Shown: positions 7,807 to 17,108, counted from the stretch's first letter. The stretch is DNA of 59,653 nucleotides from Natronococcus amylolyticus DSM 10524 (GCF_000337675.1 NZ_AOIB01000031.1:147772-207424), one strand, 5' to 3'. The notes: generated by a model from the letters alone, not told the origin. Program-made: numbers and translations.

Positions 7807-8895
7807 TCAGGGCTCCTCGACGTCGACCCAGAGGTGGACGTGGTACTCGGTGTCGTCGGTCGTCGGCTCGTCGGGTACCTCGCCGTCGGGGAACAGCAGC
7901 CAGACGATCCGGATGTCCTCGCCGACCATCGTCGGCTCGAGCTCGTGGGTCTGGTGCCAGCTCTCGTCGTGGGCCAGCGTCGTCTCAAAGCGCTCGAGCT
8001 CCTGTTGTTCGGTGACGACAGTTTCGTTGACAGCGGTCTGGTTCCCGTCCTCGGCAGCCGAGTCCGTGACGGCGCTCTCGTTGACCACGGTTTCGGTCTG
8101 CTGTTCGACCGCGACGACGGTGTAGTCGGTCGTCTCGTGTTCGTGGTTGTCGACGCCGACGATAACCTCGGCGCTCTCACCCTGGGTGAACTCGGTGGGG
8201 TAGCCGTCGGCGACGAGTTCGCCGTCGTCGTCCTCGGTGAGGAGGTAGACCGCCGAGAACTGCTCGCCGGCTGGCGGGGAGACGACCGCGAAGCCGACCA
8301 CGCCGACCGCGAGCACGATCGAGAGCACCAACAGGACGTTCAGAGCACCGTCGAGGCGTGTTTCGGGCTCGAGCAGCTCCGAGCGCCCGGCGGTGTACCA
8401 CGCACCGTAGGGAACCGCAAACCGCTCCTCGGCGGGGAGTTCCCAGCGGCGGTGGGCCGCGACGGCAGTCGCGAGGACGGTAAAGCCCGACAGCGAGAGC
8501 ATGATCGGCGTGAGTCGGATCCCCCACGGTGTAAAGTTCAACACGAGGCCGATGAGGGGAACGATGGCGATGCTCAGCCCGAACGCGAGCGCGACGCGCT
8601 CGATGCCGTCGATCCCCGCGCGGATCGACTCGCCCGAAAAGCGGGTGGTGTCGTCCGCGTCGTCGGCCGTCGGCGACTCCCCGGCCTCGGGAAACAGCGC
8701 GGCGATGAAGACGTAGCCGGGGACGAACAGCGCGAACGCGAGTCCCAGCGGGACCCGAAGCGGCGTATCCCGAACGACGGGAACGAAGACGGCGACGTTG
8801 ACGAGGAGGGTCACGACGAGCATCGCCGCGAGGTCGGCGGGCAGCCTGCGGATTGGGCGAGGAATCAGCAACCGAAGCGACCGTCGATCGTCCAT
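7807..8895 (-). CDS. DUF1616 family membrane protein
   Basis: A 362-residue protein with two N-terminal membrane hairpins (about residues 20-70), another pair at 100-150 and one helix near 195-215. A C-terminal extracellular beta-rich half follows and is rich in Thr, Val and Glu. This layout and the LGLAFALFVPGYVF segment fit DUF1616, a haloarchaeal family often found near surface glycosylation or cell-envelope loci; the function is unknown. It is followed on the left by a gene-poor stretch. The DUF4129-like gene lies 50 bases upstream on the same strand, so the two may be cotranscribed as part of the MoxR/DUF58 cluster. Confidence 0.8.
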   Translation of the reverse strand: MDDRRSLRLLIPRPIRRLPADLAAMLVVTLLVNVAVFVPVVRDTPLRVPLGLAFALFVPGYVFIAALFPEAGESPTADDADDTTRFSGESIRAGIDGIERVALAFGLSIAIVPLIGLVLNFTPWGIRLTPIMLSLSGFTVLATAVAAHRRWELPAEERFAVPYGAWYTAGRSELLEPETRLDGALNVLLVLSIVLAVGVVGFAVVSPPAGEQFSAVYLLTEDDDGELVADGYPTEFTQGESAEVIVGVDNHEHETTDYTVVAVEQQTETVVNESAVTDSAAEDGNQTAVNETVVTEQQELERFETTLAHDESWHQTHELEPTMVGEDIRIVWLLFPDGEVPDEPTTDDTEYHVHLWVDVEEP

Positions 8896-8945
8896 TCAGT
8901 ACGTCGTTGACGAGCGGCCAATAAAAGTCGGTCGGTCGAACCGTC

Positions 8946-11045
8946 CTACGCGGCAGCCGACGCCGAGCCGGTCGTCGCCTCGAGGTCGGCCTCCTCGCAG
9001 AGTCGCTCGGCGGTCTCGACGGCGCGTTCGGCCTGCTCCTCGGTAACCTGATCCGGGGTGAAGGCAGCCTGCTCGTAGGTCTCGACGAGTTCCCGAAGGG
9101 GGACCCCGTCGGCCGTGTCGTCGGCGTGCTCGCGGTAGAACTCCCAGTGAGTCGCCGCGCCGGGCCGACCGACCGCGCTTCCGTAGGCGTGTCTGACGGC
9201 GGCGTGTGCGGTTCGAACCGCGGTGTCGGTTCGGCCGTCCGCGAGCTGTTCGGCCGCCCGGTCCAGCAGGGCGTCGATGCGGTCCTGCGTCATCGCCGGA
9301 TCGGGGCCGCGTGTGGGTCCGCCGACCGCGATCGACGGCGCCCGGTCGAGGTCGTCCCGCCTCGAGCGACGCCGCCACCAGCCGGCCAGCCCGAGGACGC
9401 CGATTCCCAGCAGTGCGCCGATGCCGACGATGGCCGACTGCGGAACCGGCAGCGAGTCGCCGCCGTCTGGCATCGTTACGGTCTCCTCGGCCTCTGCCGC
9501 GGCCATGTTCGATCCGGCGCCGTCGTAGCTGACGGCGACCGTAACTTCGTCGCCGTCGACCGAGCCGGTGTCGACGGTGCCGGCGATCCCGCCGTCCTCG
9601 TCGGTCTCGACCGTCTCCGCCGCCACGCCGTCGACCTGGATCTCGAGGGTCTGGTTGTCGAGGGGCTCGCCGTCGGCGGTCGCGAGGCTGCCGTCGATCG
9701 CGACCTCCTCGTCGCCGATCGCCGTCGCCGTCGCCGTCAGCTCGGTTTCGGTCTCGGCGACGCTAATCGGTGCCTCGGCGGGCGTCGCGGTGAGCGTTCG
9801 GTCCTCGTATGGGAGCGAGGCGGTTACCGTCCCCTCACCGGCCGAGACGTTCGCCGGTGTCTCCACCTCACCCTCGAAGTTCCCCTCCGAGGCGTTTACC
9901 GTCCCGATGAGTTCGCCGTCGACGGTGATCGCGACCGGCACGTCGTCGACGGGCTCTCCGGCGGCGGTCACCGTTCCGCTGACCGACAGGGGATCGCCGT
10001 AGGCGACCTCGTCGGTCGCCGTCAGGTCGTCGATCGTCGCCGTCGTCTGTTCGGGCGTCACCTCAACCTCCTGCTCGGCGCCGAGGTAGTTCGTGTCGCC
10101 GTCGGGAACGTACTCGACGGTTACCGTCTCCTCGTCGAGCGCGAGATCGGTCGGTCGGTACTCGAACTCGAACTCGTTCTCGTCGCCGGCCCACCAGTCA
10201 CCGCTCGGCTCGCCGACGGCGACGGGCTCGTCCTCGACTCGGATCTCGAGGTCGCCCTCGATCGGCTCGCCGTCCGCGGTTCGGACCGCGCCGCGGACGA
10301 CCATCGGATCCTCGAGGGACGCCGTCTCGTCGACGACCTCGAGGTCAAGTTCGGTCTCGACGAACTGCTCGTCGCGGACGGCCGTCTGCTCGCTCTCGAT
10401 CTCGCTTCGGCTCTCGTTGACCGACGCCGCCGAGTCGGAGTGGTCCTCGTCGGTCTCGTTGTCGATCGTTTCGTAGCTCGTGACGGCGTCCTCACCGGCC
10501 TCGTCGATCTCGTTGGACAGCGCCTCGAGTTCGCGCGCGAGGTCGTGGGCGCGCTCCTGATCACCCTCCTGGAGCGCCTCCTCGTACTCCGCGCGAGTCT
10601 CGTCGTACTCCTCGATGGTGTCTGCCATCCGTTCCTGGGACTCGGAGGCGTTCCGGTAGGCTTCCGCCGAATCGTCCTCGTCGCCGGTGTCGCCGGAGAC
10701 CTCGGCGTACTGCTCGAGGCGCTCGTCGTAGTCGTCACCGAGATGCTCGCGGGCCTGCTCGTACTGGCCCTCGCTCAGGGCGACCGAGCTGTCTCCGAGC
10801 TGATCGGAGAGCTGGTCGGAGAGCCAGGACTCGAGTTCCTCGTCGTCGCCGGCCTCGTCGTACTCGTCGGGGTTCTGATGGGGGGGCGTCTCGTTGGCCG
10901 CTGGGTCGTCGTTCGCGCTCGCGAGCGCGTCGCCTGCGATCGACTGGGAGGACTCGCCGGCGGGGGCGCCCGCGGCGGTCGCCGCGAGCGGCAGCGAACA
11001 CGCCAACAGCGCGAGAACGAGCGCACGGACGACGACCTGGTTCAC
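8946..11045 (-). CDS. DUF4129-type surface protein with coiled coil and Ig-like repeats
   Basis: A 699-residue secreted or anchored protein. I choose GTG 11045, giving MNQVVVRALVLALLAC and a clear signal peptide; an in-frame upstream start would add a charged extension before it. After the signal comes a Glu/Asp-rich coiled-coil region (about 60-210). Three or so beta-sandwich repeats follow (about 225-540: carboxypeptidase-regulatory/Ig-like, with EPIEGD, EPVDDVPV and EPLDNQTL at the repeat hinges). A transmembrane helix at about 555-580 is followed by RRRSRRD and a cytoplasmic DUF4129-like helical domain. DUF4129 proteins typically sit with MoxR, DUF58 and transglutaminase genes. It is divergent from the DUF58 gene with a 92-base shared promoter region. 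Confidence 0.8.
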   Translation of the reverse strand: MNQVVVRALVLALLACSLPLAATAAGAPAGESSQSIAGDALASANDDPAANETPPHQNPDEYDEAGDDEELESWLSDQLSDQLGDSSVALSEGQYEQAREHLGDDYDERLEQYAEVSGDTGDEDDSAEAYRNASESQERMADTIEEYDETRAEYEEALQEGDQERAHDLARELEALSNEIDEAGEDAVTSYETIDNETDEDHSDSAASVNESRSEIESEQTAVRDEQFVETELDLEVVDETASLEDPMVVRGAVRTADGEPIEGDLEIRVEDEPVAVGEPSGDWWAGDENEFEFEYRPTDLALDEETVTVEYVPDGDTNYLGAEQEVEVTPEQTTATIDDLTATDEVAYGDPLSVSGTVTAAGEPVDDVPVAITVDGELIGTVNASEGNFEGEVETPANVSAGEGTVTASLPYEDRTLTATPAEAPISVAETETELTATATAIGDEEVAIDGSLATADGEPLDNQTLEIQVDGVAAETVETDEDGGIAGTVDTGSVDGDEVTVAVSYDGAGSNMAAAEAEETVTMPDGGDSLPVPQSAIVGIGALLGIGVLGLAGWWRRRSRRDDLDRAPSIAVGGPTRGPDPAMTQDRIDALLDRAAEQLADGRTDTAVRTAHAAVRHAYGSAVGRPGAATHWEFYREHADDTADGVPLRELVETYEQAAFTPDQVTEEQAERAVETAERLCEEADLEATTGSASAAA

Positions 11046-11137
11046 GATCGGTAATTCACGCCGCCGAACAAAAGCCTGTCTGCTCGCCCCGACGGACAAC
11101 CAGTAGGTTCAACACGTCACCGAAAAACCACTGGAGT

Positions 11138-12601
11138 ATGCGACCGACGCGGCAGATCTGGGCGGTGGGTGCGATCGCGGGAGCGCTCGCCGTCCTCGCC
11201 GCCGTCTTCGCCCGTCCGCTGTTGCTCGCGGCGACGGTGCTACTCGGCGCGTGGATCCTCGTTCGGCAGCTCCTGTTCGTTCGCGGCGTCGCCGATACGG
11301 TCGACTCGCTGACGGTTCGCCAGCTGCCGGCCGCAAACACCGTCCGGGCGAACGCGGAGATCCCGGTTACCCTCGAGGCGACGCTCGACGCGCCTGCCCG
11401 CCTGCTGCTGTCGTTCGAGGGCGGCGTGCCGATGGGTGCGAGCGCTGCGGCGCCGCTGTCGACGGTGCTCGAGCCCGGGACGGCGACGACCCGCGAAACC
11501 ACTACGGTCTCCTGGCCCGTCGCGGGTCGCCACCGGTTCAACCCGGTATCCGTGACCGCGACCGACGGGCTGTTTACGGCGACGATGCCGGCCGAGTCGC
11601 GACCGTCGGTGACCGTCGAACCCCGCGGGCCCCACGCCGTCCACGTCGGCCGCGGCGGCGACGAGGTGTCGATCGCCCAGGGCGAACACGAGGCCGGCCA
11701 GCGCGGTCCCGGCCTCGAGCCGGCCGAGCTGCGCGAGTACGTGCCGGGCGACTCGGCCGACGAGATCGACTGGAAGGCGACCGCGCGGCTCAACACGCTT
11801 CACGTCCGCGAGTACGAGACCGAAACCCACCGCCCGACGATGCTGATCGTCGACCACCGCGGTGGGCTCGCGGCGGGCCCGCCGGGGGAGTCGAAGCTCG
11901 CCTACCTCCGGGAGGTCGCCCTCGCGGTCGCCGCGAACGCCCGCGAACTCGACGACCCGCTCGGGCTGATCGCTGTCGGCGACGAGGGGATCACGACCCG
12001 GATCACCCCCACGACGGGGCCAGCGGCGTACCTGTCGATCCGGCGACGGCTGCTCGATCTCGAGCCGACCGGAACGGACGGTGACGGAAACCCCCCGGAG
12101 ACGGCCGGACGCAGCCACTCAGTTCCGGGGCCGGCACCGTCGCCGACCCGCCCACGGACGGCCCTGTCGGCCCTCGAGGGCTCGAGGGACGCGTTCGCGC
12201 GAACGCTCGAGCCGTACTACGCGGCTCGAACCCGGTACGACGTCCGGTTCGACTCCGAGCCGCTGCTGGGCGCGGTCCGAACGGCACTCGGCGGCCAGGA
12301 CAGCCGCCAGTGGACGGTCATCTGCACGGACGACTCGGATCCGGAGACGCTGTACGAGACGGTCCGATTCGCCCGCGCCCGCGGGAGCGAGGTCCTGCTG
12401 TTGCTGACCCCGTCGGTGCTGTTTGCGACCGACGGAGTCGGCGACCCCGACCGGGTTGCCGACAGCTACCTCGAGTTCGAGGAGCTGCGACGCGACCTCG
12501 ACCGAATGGATGCGGTCACGGCGTTCGAGGTCGCCCCGCAGGAGCGGCTGTCGGCGGTTCTCGAAACGACGCGCTCGCGCTCGCGGGGTGCGATCCGATG
12601 A
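11138..12601 (+). CDS. DUF58 domain membrane protein
   Basis: A 487-residue protein with two N-terminal membrane helices (about 8-45), a beta-sandwich region, and the hallmark DUF58 motif RE-YVPGDSADEIDWKATAR near residues 200-219. A vWA-like fold follows, beginning with a MLIVDHRGG strand. DUF58 proteins are usually partners of MoxR ATPases and are thought to act in assembly or activation of cell-envelope or redox proteins. The MoxR gene lies at 17947 in this window. The stop overlaps the next gene's ATG (ATGA), so it heads a coupled three-gene operon. Confidence 0.88.
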   Translation: MRPTRQIWAVGAIAGALAVLAAVFARPLLLAATVLLGAWILVRQLLFVRGVADTVDSLTVRQLPAANTVRANAEIPVTLEATLDAPARLLLSFEGGVPMGASAAAPLSTVLEPGTATTRETTTVSWPVAGRHRFNPVSVTATDGLFTATMPAESRPSVTVEPRGPHAVHVGRGGDEVSIAQGEHEAGQRGPGLEPAELREYVPGDSADEIDWKATARLNTLHVREYETETHRPTMLIVDHRGGLAAGPPGESKLAYLREVALAVAANARELDDPLGLIAVGDEGITTRITPTTGPAAYLSIRRRLLDLEPTGTDGDGNPPETAGRSHSVPGPAPSPTRPRTALSALEGSRDAFARTLEPYYAARTRYDVRFDSEPLLGAVRTALGGQDSRQWTVICTDDSDPETLYETVRFARARGSEVLLLLTPSVLFATDGVGDPDRVADSYLEFEELRRDLDRMDAVTAFEVAPQERLSAVLETTRSRSRGAIR

Positions 12602-13110
12602 CCGACTACCCGACGGGAAGCTACGTCGAGTCGACGTTCCTCACGGAGCGACCCTCGCCGTGGTCGACCGCCCTCGGCGCGGTCGCGCTCGTCGCTACCT
12701 TCGGCGCGGCGGCCGGTCCGCCCGGCGTCGGCGCCGGGATCGCGACGGCCCTGCTGTGGTACGGGTTCGGAACGCCGTACGCCGTCGCCGTCGGCCACGT
12801 ACTGTTGCTGGCGCTGTTTCCGGACGGGATCGATCCGATCTCCTTCGTCATCGTCGAGGCCGGGCTGGTCACGCTGCTCGTCGTCCCCGTCCTGCGGAGC
12901 CGAGCGCCGCTTCGAACCGCCACCGGAACGCTGCTGGCCGTCGCCGGACTGGGCGCCGTGAGCTGGCTCGCGGTCGTCTCGCTGTCGCTGTGGCAGGCCG
13001 CCGGAGTCACCGCCGGGGCGGTCGCGCTCGCGAGCTACGGGGCGTACCGGTACGGGCTGGTCGCGCTCGGCCTCGTCGACGACGAACCATCCTCCACTAC
13101 CGACGAATGA
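12598..13110 (+). CDS. polytopic membrane protein of the DUF58 operon
   Basis: A 170-residue hydrophobic protein with about five membrane segments (from residue 23 to 158), starting at an ATG that overlaps the DUF58 stop. Similar small membrane proteins occupy this slot in many haloarchaeal DUF58 operons; I do not know a function. Its own stop overlaps the next gene's ATG. It probably assists the DUF58/MoxR system in the membrane, an inference from position only. Confidence 0.75.
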   Translation: MTDYPTGSYVESTFLTERPSPWSTALGAVALVATFGAAAGPPGVGAGIATALLWYGFGTPYAVAVGHVLLLALFPDGIDPISFVIVEAGLVTLLVVPVLRSRAPLRTATGTLLAVAGLGAVSWLAVVSLSLWQAAGVTAGAVALASYGAYRYGLVALGLVDDEPSSTTDE

Positions 13111-14054
13111 GTACACACGACTTCGAATCCAGCGATCGAACCGAGACCGAGACTGCCCCCGAAGGGACGGCTGCCGAGACGGCCGACCGACTCGAGCAAG
13201 CCGAGGCTCGAGCGGATCTGCTCGCCGAGGAGAACCGACGGCTCCGGGCCCAGAACGCGCGTGCGCGTCGCTCGAAGTACCGACGGACGGCCCTCGGGCT
13301 CGTCGCGATCGGCCTCTGTGCGGTCGCGGGCGGAGTTATCTTTCCCGAGAGCCGCGAGATCCTGCTCGCGCTAGGGGCGACGGGGCTGTTCGGCGGTCTG
13401 CTCACGTACTACCTGACGCCCGGCCAGTTCGTCGCCGCCGAGGTCGGCGAGCGCGTCTACGCCGCCTGGGCGGCCAACGGCGACTCGCTCGCGGCCGAGC
13501 TCGGCCTGCGCGAAGACCGGATGTACGTCCCCGACGAGCGAGCCGACACCGCTCGGCTCTACGTTCCCGCCGGTGCCGGGGTCGAGCCGCCGACGGACGC
13601 TGACGGGCCGGTGATCGTCGAACGCGATCAGCGGGGGCTGCTCGTGGCGCCGACCGGGGCGACGCTGTTCGAGGAGTTCCAGCGGACGCTGTCGGGCGAG
13701 CTCGCGAGCCGACCCGAGCCGCTCGCGGTACAGCTCGCCGACGGCCTCGTCGAGGGGTTCGAACTCGCCGACGGCGCCGATCCCGACGTCGACGCGGCTG
13801 CGGGACGGATCACCGTCGGCATCACGGACAGCGCCTTCGGCGCCGTCGATCGGTTCGATCACCCGATCGCCTCGTTTCTCGCCGTCGGGCTGGCGGTCGG
13901 ACTCGACCGCCCGATCACGCTCGAGGTCGACGCCGGCGACGACCGCGCCGACTGGCTCGTCACGTGTCGGTTCGAGCCGGACGCCGCCGAGGAGGACGGG
14001 ACGGACGAGGACGAACCGACCGGCGAGGACCTCGAGTTCGACGACGACGAGTAG
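13107..14054 (+). CDS. coiled-coil, two-TM protein of the DUF58 operon
   Basis: A 315-residue protein and the last gene of the coupled operon (ATGA overlap). Residues 1-35 are acidic and disordered, and 28-60 form a coiled coil (ADLLAEENRRLRAQNARARR). A membrane hairpin spans about 66-108. The remaining soluble part (110-300) is mixed alpha/beta, with VGLAVGLDRPITLEV near its end, and terminates in an Asp/Glu tail. It looks like a conserved haloarchaeal protein of unknown function that always travels with the DUF58 genes. I see no catalytic motif. Confidence 0.75.
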   Translation: MSTHDFESSDRTETETAPEGTAAETADRLEQAEARADLLAEENRRLRAQNARARRSKYRRTALGLVAIGLCAVAGGVIFPESREILLALGATGLFGGLLTYYLTPGQFVAAEVGERVYAAWAANGDSLAAELGLREDRMYVPDERADTARLYVPAGAGVEPPTDADGPVIVERDQRGLLVAPTGATLFEEFQRTLSGELASRPEPLAVQLADGLVEGFELADGADPDVDAAAGRITVGITDSAFGAVDRFDHPIASFLAVGLAVGLDRPITLEVDAGDDRADWLVTCRFEPDAAEEDGTDEDEPTGEDLEFDDDE

Positions 14055-14192
14055 TACGGCTGCTATCCCCGTAGTCGGCAGTAGGCCTCTGGCTTCTCGC
14101 TCCGAGCCGTGAACGCGAGTAGGTCGTGACGCTGCCGAGGACAGATCGTGGCTTCGGGGTAATCTCTCCGACACTGCATCGAGTAGCCGTGC

Positions 14193-14858
14193 TCAATTCG
14201 AGTTTTCACCGTCGTCTAACAGAGAGGAGACGATGAGTCGTTTGGTTCCACGCCGTAGGAGACCGCTGGCTGCGGGTTGGGAGATATCAAGATCGGCGGC
14301 GACTTCGCTGAGAGTTGCGCTCCGTGGATCTTCGAAATATCCTCTCTCGAGCGCGACGAGGAGTGCCTCCCGTTGGCTATCGGTCAATCCTGCGTCCGTA
14401 CTCCCCAAACTGGCGTACTCGTTGACGCGCAGTAACTCGATCTCGATGTCGTTCCGATCCGCGTACTCCCACAGCGATGCCAGGTTCGTCCGTTCGGGCA
14501 CCCATACCGTTAGAATCCACCCGTTGCCGTCGTTCTCCATGTCGAGTATGACGCCGTTCGCGGTCGAAATGATCGGCGAGATGATCTTCGCTTCGTCGGT
14601 ATACTCGAAGCTGTAGATCGCCTTCTCGTCTCTGGTCTCGATAACTCGTTCGAACTCGCCGATGGTGTGATCGTTCCGCAATCCGTCCTCGAACCGGTGA
14701 AAATCGGACGACCGAATGCGGTAGAAGAACTTCCCCGACGTAGGATCGGTTCCTGCCTCTAGCACAGACTTGACGTTCGCGCTCTGGTCGTGAGTGACTG
14801 TCTTCGTGAGCACGATGTCGGGGTGCTCGATTCGGACAACCGCTTTGATGTCAGTCAC
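14193..14858 (-). CDS. bat-type (HTH-10) transcriptional regulator
   Basis: A 221-residue DNA-binding protein of the bacterio-opsin-activator class. The N-terminal 150 residues form a GAF/HTH-associated sensor-like domain. The C-terminal HTH-10 domain contains LTDSQREALLVALERGYF and the recognition region VAADLDISQPAASGLLRRG. The start is GTG at 14858, with a TATA box 21-30 bases upstream (leaderless). Further upstream in-frame codons would cross that TATA. It is convergent with the DUF58 operon and divergent from the 48-residue ORF/EamA pair, which are candidate targets. The ligand is unknown. Confidence 0.85.
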   Translation of the reverse strand: MTDIKAVVRIEHPDIVLTKTVTHDQSANVKSVLEAGTDPTSGKFFYRIRSSDFHRFEDGLRNDHTIGEFERVIETRDEKAIYSFEYTDEAKIISPIISTANGVILDMENDGNGWILTVWVPERTNLASLWEYADRNDIEIELLRVNEYASLGSTDAGLTDSQREALLVALERGYFEDPRSATLSEVAADLDISQPAASGLLRRGTKRLIVSSLLDDGENSN

Positions 14859-14878
14859 TGTTCTACGGAATAGGCGTC

Positions 14879-14888
14879 TATAATATAT
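14879..14888 (-). promoter_or_regulatory. TATA box of the bat-type regulator
   Basis: The minus strand reads ATATTATAGA, 21-30 bases before the GTG at 14858. This supports leaderless initiation at that GTG. Confidence 0.55.
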
Positions 14889-15225
14889 GAGCATGTATAT
14901 CTGGTGAGGCCAGTCGTCCCGCTCAGAACAGGTTTGTCGCACGCGAAGTTCATTTCAGTGAAACAGGGCGTGGTAGGAACGGTACAAACGGGTGGTCCGG
15001 AGGAGTCGGGAACACTACTCGAGACGCGGACGGACGCGTGTCGAACATCTCTCGTGGAGCTGTCGGGCGATACGTCCTCGTTCTGCGTGCGCCGGTCGGC
15101 CTCACTACAGCCACCGAGCAACGGTCGAAAGCAGTCAGGAGTGTACGAAATCTTTTGGACCCGATATAAATGGATTATTCGATTAAGAGAGAGACCGATC
15201 CGGGTATAGGTGGTATGGAGTACGT
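14889..15225. other. intergenic region between regulator and small ORF/EamA pair
   Basis: No gene seen. An AT-rich patch at about 15150-15190 (with ATATAAATGG at 15164-15173) may hold the promoter of the rightward pair, giving a leader of roughly 30 bases. Overlapping frames here have no codon bias. Confidence 0.4.
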
Positions 15226-15372
15226 ATGGCACAGAGACATCATGCCGACGACCGAGGCGGCGACACTGAACCGAGCTTCTACCTCCCCGCCGGGGATACC
15301 CCACCGTTCTACGCCAGTCACTTCGAGCGTCTCTGGGCGACACTGTTCAGTCGTTACGCTGAGTCGTCATAA
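15226..15372 (+). CDS. small 48-aa protein upstream of EamA
   Basis: A 48-residue protein starting MAQRHHADDRGGD and ending in an aromatic-rich helix-like stretch (FYASHFERLWATLFSRYAESS). Its TAA stop overlaps the ATG of the EamA gene by one base, the arrangement expected for translational coupling. Codons end mostly in G or C. No family is recognised. The aromatic C-terminus could be amphipathic and interact with the membrane carrier, but this is inference. It could also be a leader peptide. Confidence 0.55.
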   Translation: MAQRHHADDRGGDTEPSFYLPAGDTPPFYASHFERLWATLFSRYAESS

Positions 15373-15797
15373 TGGGGCTTCCTGAGATAGATTCGGCCGT
15401 ATTCTTCGGTTCGATTACGATGGTAACGTGGGGGATCTGGGTCGTCCTTGGCAACGCTGCGTCGGAGTCTATCGACCCGAGGACGGCCGCCGCGATCTCC
15501 TATCTCGTTGCGGGACCCCTCGCGCTCGGATACGTCCTCGTTTCGGACGCATCGCTCGCCATTACTGCGAAGGGCGGGCTGCTCGCCGGCGTGGCCGGAT
15601 TGTTCACCGGAATCGGCCTGATTTCGATGTACGTCGGTCTCTCCGGCGGGTCGACGACGGTCGTCTCTACGCTCGGTGCGATGTACTTCGTCGTCGCAGC
15701 GCTCATCGGGATGGCCATTCTCGGAGACGAGATTACGATAGTGAGATTTGCTGGAATAACGTTCGCAATTATCGGGGTCGTCCTGGTTTCCCAGTGA
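15372..15797 (+). CDS. EamA-type (DMT superfamily) small transporter
   Basis: A 141-residue protein with five membrane segments, one EamA repeat rather than the usual two, so it should work as a dimer like small multidrug carriers. Typical features are the TWGIWVVLGNAAS segment after the first helix start, and a last helix (FAGITFAIIGVVLVSQ) that ends at the stop. The length is normal for single-repeat EamA proteins, so it is intact even though an IS element begins directly at its stop codon. The substrate is unknown. Confidence 0.82.
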   Translation: MGLPEIDSAVFFGSITMVTWGIWVVLGNAASESIDPRTAAAISYLVAGPLALGYVLVSDASLAITAKGGLLAGVAGLFTGIGLISMYVGLSGGSTTVVSTLGAMYFVVAALIGMAILGDEITIVRFAGITFAIIGVVLVSQ

Positions 15798-15960
15798 ACC
15801 GCCTCGGGGTCAAGCCCCGAGGCTTCCCGTGGTTTAGTCGGATACTCCCATCCGACCATCGGCCTGATAGCCTCGAACGGTCGGGTGGGTCACGGTCGGG
15901 GCGTCCACAGCCCCCGATGCCTGCCGTCGCACCTTCCGAACAACGGGAAGGCTGTTGAGA
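15798..15960 (-). ncRNA. probable omega RNA (reRNA) of TnpB
   Basis: In IS605-family elements the TnpB guide RNA is made from the 3' end of tnpB and the adjoining transposon end. Here that is the minus strand from roughly 15960 to 15798, including the end hairpin. The guide part would be the flanking host sequence below 15798, which is the EamA gene 3' end. The boundaries are estimates from family knowledge, not read from conserved motifs. Confidence 0.35.
15802..15822. repeat. IS end hairpin, tnpB side
   Basis: An 8-bp stem (CCTCGGGG/CCCCGAGG) with a TCAAG loop, identical to 17762-17782. It is the likely imperfect-palindrome recognition structure for the Y1 transposase at this end. Confidence 0.75.
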
Positions 15961-17108
15961 GCAGGCACATTCCAATCGAGTTTCTTCACACCTTTGACGG
16001 CGATATTGACGCTTGCACCACGGTCGCTGTGGTCTTGATGCCCACAGTCCTTGCACTTTAATCGCTTCTTGTTGCGGTTCGCACCCTCCGTATGACCACA
16101 CATCGGACAGCGTTGACTCGTGTACTCAGGGTTAATCCACGCAGTCGGAATCCCCTCGAACGAGGCTTTGTACGACGTATAGAACTGAAGGGCGCGGAAC
16201 GGGAGGTGGTGCAAGCGTCGGTTCATCCGAGTGCCGCAGTCGATACTGTCGCGTATCTCTTTGAGGTCTTCAAAGACGATGCACGGCCTCTCAAACTGAC
16301 GGCTCCACTCCACGATGTGCCGAGACACTTTGTGGAGTCGGTCGCGGACAAACCGTTCTTCCCGCCCTTCGAGTGTATCGTGGATGCTGTCTTTCCCCGC
16401 GTTCTGCACACGCTTCCGCATCGTGAAGTAGCGGTGGCGCTCGAACTTGATTTCGGGGAAGTCGATAACCAGTGTATCCTCGACGCCACCCTCGGACAGT
16501 GCGGTGAGAGCCACGTTATCCTCGTTCACGTCCACACCGATGAGCGTCCGCGAGTCCTGCTTGTCACGAACGGTCTGCTCGGTGTTAGTGACGTTGACGT
16601 GCAACTCGGCGTTCTCGTTGTGGAACAGGGCTTCTGCCGTCCCAATCTTCCACCCCTCGCCTTCGAGTGCGGTCTTGAGAATATCGAGGTGAGTGTCACT
16701 CCCTTTGAGGACGCCCTTGACGTGTTTGTACGGCTTCGCGCTAATGCGGAACGCCACGTCGCCGTCGTCGGTAAGCGACAGGTTGTACCCTTCCTCGTAG
16801 TTCGCACGAAGCGGGTACTCGCCGTCCTTGGTGTGGCTCGGCTGGCCGAAGTCGTCGTACTCGTAGTAGTTCTCCATCGCACCAAGTGCTTTGGCGACGA
16901 CACGCTGTGTCGTGTTTTTCACGAGGTTGGCGTCTTCGGCTACTCGGTCGGGAATTGCGTCCCAGTCAACGCCCTGCTTGGCGAGGCGGATGGTTTCGTT
17001 GTACGCCAACCGTGCTTCGAGCGTGGCATCGTACAGCAGGCTCTCGTTGTCACTCCGGATGTCGAGTTGGAAGTCCAGCGTTTTGAGGAGAGCCTGTGTG
17101 TCGGTCAT
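15834..17108 (-). CDS. tnpB: RNA-guided nuclease TnpB (IS605 OrfB)
   Basis: A 424-residue TnpB. The three RuvC acidic residues are present: D193 in GVDVNEDN, E280 in FEDLK and D362 in SDRGASVNIA. The zinc-ribbon cysteines are C334, C337, C352 and C355. The N-terminal REC/wedge portion is complete, so the protein should be active. TnpB proteins use an RNA from the transposon end to cut the excised donor site and help keep the element in place. The ATG overlaps the stop of the upstream 47-residue RHH gene (ATGA), so their expression is coupled. The C-terminal extension after the RuvC-III motif is about 60 residues. Confidence 0.93.
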   Translation of the reverse strand: MTDTQALLKTLDFQLDIRSDNESLLYDATLEARLAYNETIRLAKQGVDWDAIPDRVAEDANLVKNTTQRVVAKALGAMENYYEYDDFGQPSHTKDGEYPLRANYEEGYNLSLTDDGDVAFRISAKPYKHVKGVLKGSDTHLDILKTALEGEGWKIGTAEALFHNENAELHVNVTNTEQTVRDKQDSRTLIGVDVNEDNVALTALSEGGVEDTLVIDFPEIKFERHRYFTMRKRVQNAGKDSIHDTLEGREERFVRDRLHKVSRHIVEWSRQFERPCIVFEDLKEIRDSIDCGTRMNRRLHHLPFRALQFYTSYKASFEGIPTAWINPEYTSQRCPMCGHTEGANRNKKRLKCKDCGHQDHSDRGASVNIAVKGVKKLDWNVPALNSLPVVRKVRRQASGAVDAPTVTHPTVRGYQADGRMGVSD

